Part shown: positions 56,901 to 64,000 of the stretch, in pieces
Layout of the letters: the number at the start of each line of letters is the position of its first letter
Numbering within the stretch: the first letter of the stretch is position 1
Source: Datnioides undecimradiatus
Lineage: Eukaryota; Chordata; Actinopteri; Lobotiformes; Datnioididae
DNA length: 64,000 nt
Assembly: GCA_008933995.1 (NCBI GenBank)
Contig: WARS01000090.1
Location: forward strand, 567,501 to 631,500
Direction of reading: 5' to 3'
Notes under the pieces: generated by a model
What the model was told of the DNA's origin: nothing
What the model saw: the letters and a program-made list of their open reading frames with translations, nothing else
Database searches by the model: none
Translations under genes and position numbers: made by a program

Positions 56901-59295
56901 CATTTCAATAGTATCTAAACTGTCGACAATCTGTTTAAACTGTCCAACTCAAGTTTGTGGGTTTTAGTTACATCACAGAAATACACTCTAAACTGTTTGC
57001 GACCTTTTGAAAACAGTTTAAGCCCTTTCTGTCTGCACTCATTACTTCATTTTTTGCCTTTTATCCGTTGCTTATGCTCTCACCCAGTCACACTTTACCT
57101 CTTCTGTCTGCTTCCCCCCCATCCAGCCATCTTTTAGCTTCAGTTTCCCTTTTCCCTGCCGGCCTGTCTGTCCAGACCCAATCCTCTACCTCTCATCTCA
57201 GCCGTCTATTTAAAGATGGTTGCGCTGGGTGGCGGGCTGCAGGATGATCTGATGGATTACGGCGATAATCCAGCCCGCTGACATACTTCTCCTTTATGCA
57301 CCGCACTCACAGAGGTCTGAAACACAAGAGAAGAACAGTCCTAAAAATCCCCAAATCCACATGGCACCTTTTGTCCCGTCCTGGCCTCCATGGCTTACAG
57401 GATTCAAACCCTTTGACAGAGCAGAGCATGTGCTGGGTTACCCACTTCTGGTCCTGTCCCTGCACCTTTTTCTTTCTTGCTGCCATGATCTTGTCACATC
57501 TCATTTCATCTCTAGTTTCCTTGTCCTATCTTTGTTGCCCATTCATACTTTGTTTCATTTCATCTCAGCATCTTGTCTTAATTAAATGAGATAGTCCTAT
57601 CTCGTTATATCTCACATAATGTTGTGTTGCATAGTCCTATAAGGACTTCTGTTGTCTCCACCTGTCCCATCCTATCTCATCTTGTCCTATTAATTTGACA
57701 TCCTGACTTGTCATATCCTGCCTCATATCCTTCTTTCTGTTTCTTATATTGTCCAATCATCTCATGTTGTCTTTTCATGTCTTATGTGTAAAAACCCTGT
57801 CTCTTGTCGTCCCTTCCTGTCTTATCTTGTCTCGTCATCTCGTCTTGCCTAGCCCTGTCTTGGGTCATCTCACATAAGATTTGTCCTGTCTTGTCTTGTC
57901 ATGCCGTATTTCAATTTGTACAGTTATTTCGTCTTTGCCTTGACATTTCAGTCCGTGTCTCATCTCATCTTGTTGTATCTTGCCTCAGGTTGTATTTCTT
58001 TGCCTTGTCCTTTTACATCTCATTTAATTTCTTTGTTTTGTTTGTCCTTCCTTCCTTGTCATTACTTTAGGAATGATGTCCTGACCTGTCATACCTCTCT
58101 TTGTCAAATATGGTCACATCTCATCTTCTCTCATTTAATATTGGCTCATCTGATAAAGTCTTATGTCACTTCATCTCATCTCCTCTGATATCATCTCTCT
58201 AATAGTCTTCTCCCTTGTCCTTTTATTTATTTATTTTCACCCATTTTGTTTTGGTCTCATCTCATACAATCTTGCCCTGTCACTTCATGCCTTGTCTCAT
58301 CTTATCTTCTCTTACTTAATCTCATTATATCTCATCTCTTCACGTCTCCTCTCCTCTCATCTTGTCTCAGGTTGTCTTTCTCTGGCTTGTCCTTTTATGT
58401 CTCATTTCATTGTCTTGCCTTGTTATGATCTAAGCTATTATCTGTTATCAAATCTCATCTTCTCTCTTTACATCTCATCTCATGTAGCCTTGATTGGTCT
58501 TCTTGCCTTATCTTATCTTCTCTCATCTTAGATCATTTTATTGTATGTAATCTCATCTTGTCTTCTCACTTCTGATATTATTTTGTTGTTTCATGTCTTC
58601 TTATCTCATCCAGCCTTATCCTGCATTGTCCTATCATGTCTTTTCTCATCTTCTTGTTCTTCTTTGTCCTAACCTGTTATGACATCCTGTCCTTTTTTTA
58701 TCCATCTTGTCCTGCCTTGCCTCATCTCTCCTTGTCATGTATCATCACATCTCTTTTCAGCCCAGCCTTGTCCTTCCAATGCTTGATCTCATTGTATCTT
58801 ATCGTCCTGTCTTACTTTAATTTCATTGAATCTTTTCATGTCAACTCATCTCATATAGACATACCCTTTGTCTTTCACCTTTTTTAAGAGTTTAGATCTT
58901 TTGATGCCTTGTCTCGTCTTATCCTGGCCTAAATCTACTTAGTTAGCAGTATTTACTCTTGTGGTCACACCTTTAATACTAGTTTTTTTTTGTGTGTTGC
59001 ATGACTACATGACTTGTTTTATGGGCCAAGTTACTGCTTCATAAGTTTTTACTACACTGATGTGAAACGTTCAGCGTGCCTGGTGTGGTTTCACCTTAAA
59101 CATGACCGATGACTGAACGCACTCATTTACTATGACTATCAGTTGAACTGAGATGCGACCACGTAGAGAATTAAGTTGACCGCTCTGTATAATCCATATC
59201 ACATTAATGTTTAGCCTGTGGCATTAGGTCTTTGAGCTTCTGATAAGGGAGTTGTGTGTTTGCATATACATATGTGAGGCCAGTGTGAGTGTGTT

Positions 59296-59343
<48 letters not shown>

Positions 59344-59440
59344 TGGTTAGGGACAGGATTTCTCTAGAAAAGGATAATGCTCTCAGTCGAGGCATTATGT
59401 ATCCATTTAGCTTTTAACTTAGATTAACACACAGAGCATC

Positions 59441-59474
<34 letters not shown>

Positions 59475-62400
59475 CGTGTGTGTATCTCTGTCCAGACTAG
59501 CTAAATTGAAGCTAGCATCAGAAGGGAAATAAAGTGCGAGAGTGAGTGAAGTGACCCCTTTTTCATTCAAGCGCTGTCAGCTTCTCAGCACCTGCTTTCT
59601 CACAGTTCAACTTATCTTCATTGTTTGTTTGGTGATGGCTGCAGGAGCCTTTGTGTCCTTTGGTTCATTTAGATCTTAATAATCTATTATTAAGCATTGT
59701 TTATTACAACATTTACATTCTGTGATTGTAGGATGCATGTTAATGTACTGTAAGTGCCGCTGTGGCCAGTGTCTGTTGTGTCAGTGCATAAATCTGGAAT
59801 TAAATATGAGATATGAGATAGACAGAAATATAAATTAATTGGATTGAATTGGAAATGAAACTAAAATTATACAATGCAACTGGTGCTTACTTACAATTAA
59901 TTACTAGATTAACTTAAAGAGGTTAGCTTAACATGAAAAATAGCTAATTTGTCTTTGTTTCTGTGCACAAGAGTGATTGATTCTGCTGTTAATGTGAGAA
60001 TACGTGTAACTCTATGAACAGTTTACAGGGCATTATACACTTTTAATTGGTAAACCAATGTTAATCAATGTCTTTAGTAGTAGTAGTTTGTAGTAGTAGT
60101 AGTGTAGTTTGATTAGTTTTAATATTATTATTGTTATTCCACATGGGGCACAAGAGTAAAAAAAAAAACTGTTAAGCCCACGAAGGAAAGATAAAGTAAT
60201 GTTAGCAATATATAAACAAGGATAAGAGATAATACCAGTAGTAAAATGGGTCTTTAATCAGAAAGTACTAGCACTATTCGTTCCTATTAATACCACATCT
60301 GATGAGCACACGTAAGACTAATTGGCAGCACCTTTCTGTTTGTGTTTTGCAGTGTGTACCAATTCCAGGCCAGGGTTTTCGACTTGGCCAGTACTGCTGC
60401 CGCTGTAAAGAGGGTTACTACAACCCTGATATACCGCCTCGAGACTCCGGTAAGTTAGTTATTCCCCTTCAGAGCCTGCAGGTTAATTAACTTTTCAAAG
60501 TCTTTTACATGGTCCATCAGGAAGTTAGCCTTTGCTAAAAAGGGCAAGCTAACATACACACTTAAGTATGTTAGCTATGTATTTCCTATCTTATATATGA
60601 TCTTCAGCTAAGGGATACAGTTAAAGACTAGCTGGTGAAGAAACTGAGAGTCAAATATTTTTCCCAAATATTTTTGTGGTGGAGCACAAAACAGAGCTGA
60701 AAGGAGAGAGTATTTTGGATTTTGGGCATAAATGCTAATGTTGTGTCATGCTTTAGCGTGCTAATGTAACATTTTAAAGCTGGTAAGTTGTTCCTAGCTG
60801 AGCATGTGTCAACGTTTCATGCAGCTCTTAGTTAATTAAAAAAAACATTGAACTGTTTAGACTGTTTAAATCTTGACTTGACCAGTAAAACCTTTTCATA
60901 ATAACTTCACAACAATATAGTGTTTTACTTCTTTGAGTATTTGATTCAATGAGTGCTGAAATGTGCTGTAAACACACCAAGCACACAAGCTTTCCACTTA
61001 ACTCTCATAGGAAACAAGAACTGGTCCATTTTTGTTTAGGAAACCCAACTCTGTGACTCTTTTTCCCCAATGGCAACTCTTGCATGAATATGCTTGACGA
61101 TACCTAGCCTGTACGTTAGCTTGTGGGTTCTGTAACGGCATATCCAGCATTGGGCATGCTATTCCGATTTGAACGATGCAAACCCCCAGTGGACAAATGA
61201 TTTAAAGTGGTGTATTTTATTAGAAAACTGGACAAATTGTTGTTTTTGCACTGATTTTCTTCAAATTTCATTGTCTAATCTACTATGCACCTTGTCTCGG
61301 CTAATCTTCCTCTGGGGCACATGTTGTTACTAGAGACCCACACCACACACAAAACCCACTAACACAAGCTGACATCTGGCTTTTGTTTTCAATATAACAG
61401 GGAACAATCAGCATTCAAACCAACCTCAAATGACTCTGCAGCAATCACAGGCGTTTACCAACTCCGATCACCAGTGATGTGGACTGACGTGCTAATTTTC
61501 CACTCCTTTTCCAGCGCAATGCTATGACAAGTGCAAACGTTAGAGTGTAAACAGCTACAGTTTGTGGGAACAGCGGGTGATTTTGTACTTCTTATTGTGC
61601 AAGATGCAACACTGGAAAGGCGGCAATATTGCCATATTTGTTTCTACTGAAACGCCCAGCGTGGTCATGATGGTCGGTCATCATGTTGGACGTGATGAAA
61701 TGCAAATGCATGTACTGGTTTTGTGAAAGGAGTCAGTAGGTTTAACAGTGTTTCAAAAACCCACATAACAAAGAAAACACCTGAGCTTCATCAGCAGATT
61801 GTAACATGGAGAAAGTTTCCACACTCCCTGCAGTTTCACCACCACTTCAATAGCACCTCAGTCTACCACCAGGTTGGATTCCTCACAGGTTTCCTATCCA
61901 TGAATAGCCGCAATCATACTCATCGACCAATCCGGGAATTAAACCCTAGTTTTCCTTTTGTGGCTACATGTGAACATAGCATAAATATAAATATTCAGAG
62001 ACATTATACTTTATGGTTTCCGATGTATACTTGGTGCATGTAATGTATGAGGCTTTCTGAGTCATATGTATGTGAGGTCTTCACATGGGTTTGTGTAGGT
62101 GTAGATGCAGATGGTGGGCCTGTGAACGGGAGTGATGGCGGCGGTGTGTGTTACCCGAACATGCCCATCTGTCTCCCATGCTGGCCGGGTTGCGCGAGCT
62201 GTCAGGACGGCACCCCCTGCTGGGTGCAGGAGGCCTGGCTTCTCAGGGCCAGCGTGTTGGCCGTCCAGGGTGTCTTCATGTTCCTCATCTTTGTCAGCAT
62301 GCTGGTGGCCTACAGGCATCGTCGAAACCGGGTGAGTCAGGGCTTTTGGCTTGAACAGGGCCACTGTACAGATGGGATTGGATAGAGGGATGATCAGGAG

Positions 62401-62978
62401 AGCTGTTCCAGGCAATGAGCCACTGATGCTTTGTGTCAAAGATTCTGCTGTGTTTATTTTGCAGAAAGATCTTGTGTGGTTGCTAATGTTGACTCGCATT
62501 ACTCCAAACTTGCCTTTGTGTATTTCTATAATTGATGCATGTGTTACAAATGTTTTAAACTGAAACAAAGTCGAAAAGTCCTTAAACACGTCTGTAGATG
62601 TTTCCTCAGGCTTGACATCAAACATTTTGATGTTAACAGCACTTTCACATCTGGTAAACAAGTTTTACAGTGTGCAGTAATGTTTAAGCCTTGTGGATTC
62701 CTATTTACTCCAATGGAGAACTCTAACAGAGAACACCAGGATCATGTTTCATCAGAAAAAGCAGTCAATGAGAAGATAGACTAAAAACTAAGAGTGGAAC
62801 AGACAAACAATAAATGCACCCATATGGACCTTTAATCTCTCGACTAGCAGCTCCACTTTCACATCAACCCTCTAACTCTTCTTCTCTTGCCCACTCTCTC
62901 CTCCCTCAGAGGATCCGGGCGTCCGGCCTCCTGCTGCTGGAGACGATCCTGTTCGGCTCTCTGCTCCTCTACTTCCCG
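53007..62978 (+). CDS. gpr179: gpr179 (orphan class C-like GPCR), exons 1-5, 3'-truncated by window edge
   Basis: GPR179 is a postsynaptic scaffold receptor of retinal ON-bipolar cells that organises mGluR6/TRPM1 and RGS complexes; human loss causes complete congenital stationary night blindness. Five exons join in frame to 478 residues: a signal peptide MGPVWLLLLLPSLLRAQ, an Asn/Thr/Ser-rich segment with several N-glycosylation sequons (about 30-50), a Cache-like ectodomain (ANFLNMIFQASDLRESTVQE to YGLKPDLTPEFR), Cys-rich EGF-like segments in exons 2-4, TM1 in exon 4 and most of TM2 in exon 5. The rest of the 7TM core and the very long cytoplasmic tail lie right of the window. The paralogue GPR158 is similar over this region; direct linkage to socs7 favours gpr179. 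Confidence 0.92.
53943..53986. repeat. (CA)22 microsatellite at gpr179 exon 1 donor
   Basis: Starts at intron position +11 in gpr179 sense. Confidence 0.95.
55090..55198 (+). CDS. gpr179: gpr179 exon 2
   Basis: 109 nt, residues 309-345, GVIRVDVNIQNIDLDQCATG then NSWFADSHECNRTTME. First Cys pair of the EGF-like region. Confidence 0.95.
55550..55930. mobile_element. AACTGAAATATCTCAACAAC repeat remnant
   Basis: CACTTTGGTCTAAACTGAAA, TATCTCAACAACTATTGGAT and a TTAGCATGCTTACATGCTAA end mark a decayed copy of the same fish family as 36530-36800. In gpr179 intron 2. Confidence 0.55.
57460..58900. repeat. Degenerate TCTCATCTTGTC-type pyrimidine-rich array
   Basis: About 1.4 kb built mostly of permuted CTCAT, CTTGTC and CCTTGTC words without exact periodicity; strongly strand-asymmetric (C+T on plus). 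It produces Leu/Ser-rich spurious ORFs. In gpr179 intron 2. Confidence 0.75.
59299..59340. repeat. (GT)21 microsatellite
   Basis: Perfect run in gpr179 intron 2; a second (GT)15 lies at 59444-59473. Confidence 0.95.
60353..60449 (+). CDS. gpr179: gpr179 exon 3 (EGF-like)
   Basis: 97 nt, residues 346-377, CVPIPGQGFRLGQYCCRCKE then GYYNPDIPPRDS. Note CCRC where the human protein has LCRC. Confidence 0.95.
62099..62331 (+). CDS. gpr179: gpr179 exon 4 (Cys-rich stalk and TM1)
   Basis: 233 nt, residues about 378-455. CYPNMPICLPCWPGCASCQD then TM1 LAVQGVFMFLIFVSMLVAY followed by RHRRNR. A second in-frame acceptor 6 nt inside would remove Gly-Val. Confidence 0.95.
62910..62978 (+). CDS. gpr179: gpr179 exon 5 (TM2)
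   Basis: 69 nt, residues 456-478, RIRASGLLLLETILFGSLLL then YFP, with a GTAAGT donor. Matches the GPR158/179 TM2 (ETILFGSLLLYFP). Confidence 0.95.
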
Positions 62979-63107
62979 GTAAGTGTGTGACCGAGGCCGG
63001 CCGGCTGAGAGTGTCACAGATTAGAGCTCTTTACAGATCACCGCACAGCACAGCGCCACAGATTATATCATAATGGACCATTTTGTGGAAGGGTGAATGT
63101 GTCGAGG

Positions 63108-63146
<39 letters not shown>

Positions 63147-64000
63147 AGTGGAAATGGGTTGGGTTGATGGGTAGCTGACAGTTTTCATAACTGCCCCGGT
63201 GATAGATTATCAATCAATCTTCAGATTCATTTTACCAATTAAAGAGCCGTTAACATAACGTCAGCCACGACTTCTCATCCATCTATCTGAAGTGCCAGTC
63301 GATGTGAGATGTTCCTGCTGACTCTGAGGGTTTCTGTGTGTGTGTGTGTACCGTACAGCAGGTCATACATCATTAGTTTAACGTGGAATTTGTGTTAACA
63401 TGTTAAATGGCTGTCCTCTCGGCAGCTCTGCATCTCTTAACAGTTCTCCAGTGCATAAAATTCATCATCATATGCAATTTATTCATCGCCATAATGTCCA
63501 TTTTGATCGATACAAGTTGCTATTTCCCTTTGCAGGAAATAAATTTCTTATAGTAAGTCGTTTTTGCACAAGCAGCACTGATTGGACAGATTCCACATTG
63601 TGGATTAAAACAAAAACAGCTATAACATGGGATTTCTGAAGGGGCAGTTTTAGGCCTGGATTTCATATTCCCACTTGCTGCCATCTTGGCAGCTCCAGGA
63701 GACAATCCTAATTCATTTGCCTGAATTAGGATTTTTTTAGGATTATGATTATGGGTTCAGTCGAGGTGGACTGAGTGTGATAGGCTGAGACACCTGTCAA
63801 TCAGGCACATGATCTGAAACTCAGCAGTTTATTGGATACACTTGGCTCAAACTCATGCAGCCCAGTAATAAATCAAACTGCCCCAAAGGTTGTTTAACTG
63901 TTTTAGGGAGAGGTTCATTGAACCTCAAGGTAATTTTGGAGGTGTTGGAGTGTGTGGTGCTATTGACTTTAATTATTCTGAGATGTTTGCTAATATTCAT
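62979..64000 (+). other. gpr179 intron 5 (partial)
   Basis: The sequence from 62979 to the window end has a (GT)16 run at 63110-63141 and no further GPR179 7TM exon that I can recognise. Confidence 0.65.
63110..63141. repeat. (GT)16 microsatellite
   Basis: Perfect run in gpr179 intron 5. Confidence 0.95.

Larger units (their letters stand above)
55199..60352 (+). other. gpr179 intron 2
   Basis: 5.2 kb. Contains a percomorph-type repeat remnant at 55550-55930, a degenerate pyrimidine-rich array at 57460-58900, GT microsatellites at 59299-59340 and 59444-59473, and a TAG run at 60075-60103. No additional exon was seen. Confidence 0.75.

Noticed and set aside
57804..58887. Hydrophobic Leu/Ser-rich plus-strand ORFs suggestive of a membrane protein
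   Set aside because: They arise from translating the degenerate CTCAT/CTTGTC array; all frames look alike.

Overview
The window is ordinary vertebrate nuclear DNA from a teleost fish, probably an acanthomorph/percomorph. Evidence: multi-exon genes with canonical GT-AG introns, many CA/GT microsatellites, remnants of interspersed repeats typical of spiny-rayed fish genomes, and four genes whose exons translate into recognisable vertebrate orthologues. There is no bacterial, phage, CRISPR or operon-type content, and I see no undescribed multi-gene system. The unusual observations concern cis-regulation and splicing.

Layout. (1) abcc10 (MRP7-type ABC transporter), minus strand, coding exons from 12184 down to 1147. 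The last exons, which carry the NBD2 Walker B and H-loop, lie beyond the left edge; a probable non-coding first exon lies near 13717-13800. (2) sp2 (Sp-family zinc-finger transcription factor), minus strand, 26723 down to 18234, complete, 608 codons plus stop. Its first coding exon holds only 7 coding bases, and the CpG-rich promoter has regularly spaced CCAAT boxes. (3) socs7 (SH2 and SOCS-box adaptor), minus strand, 46119 down to 33497, complete, 858 residues, with a 519-residue first exon. (4) gpr179 (orphan class C-like GPCR of the retinal ON-bipolar synapse), plus strand, from 53007 to beyond the right edge. Signal peptide, ectodomain, TM1 and most of TM2 are inside the window.

socs7 and gpr179 are head-to-head, separated by about 6.9 kb, and are also direct neighbours on human 17q12; SP2 is on human 17q as well. 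abcc10 is on human chromosome 6, so its place beside sp2 is a break in synteny relative to human. The four genes have no known shared pathway: transport, transcription, ubiquitin-ligase adaptor and photoreceptor-bipolar signalling.

Reading frames were checked by summing exon lengths: abcc10 4392 nt, sp2 1827 nt, socs7 2577 nt and gpr179 1434 nt are all divisible by three with compatible phases at every junction. Intergenic and intronic stretches hold microsatellites, decayed transposon copies, a MITE-like family with two copies, a 1.4-kb degenerate pyrimidine-rich array in gpr179, and otherwise nothing I can assign.
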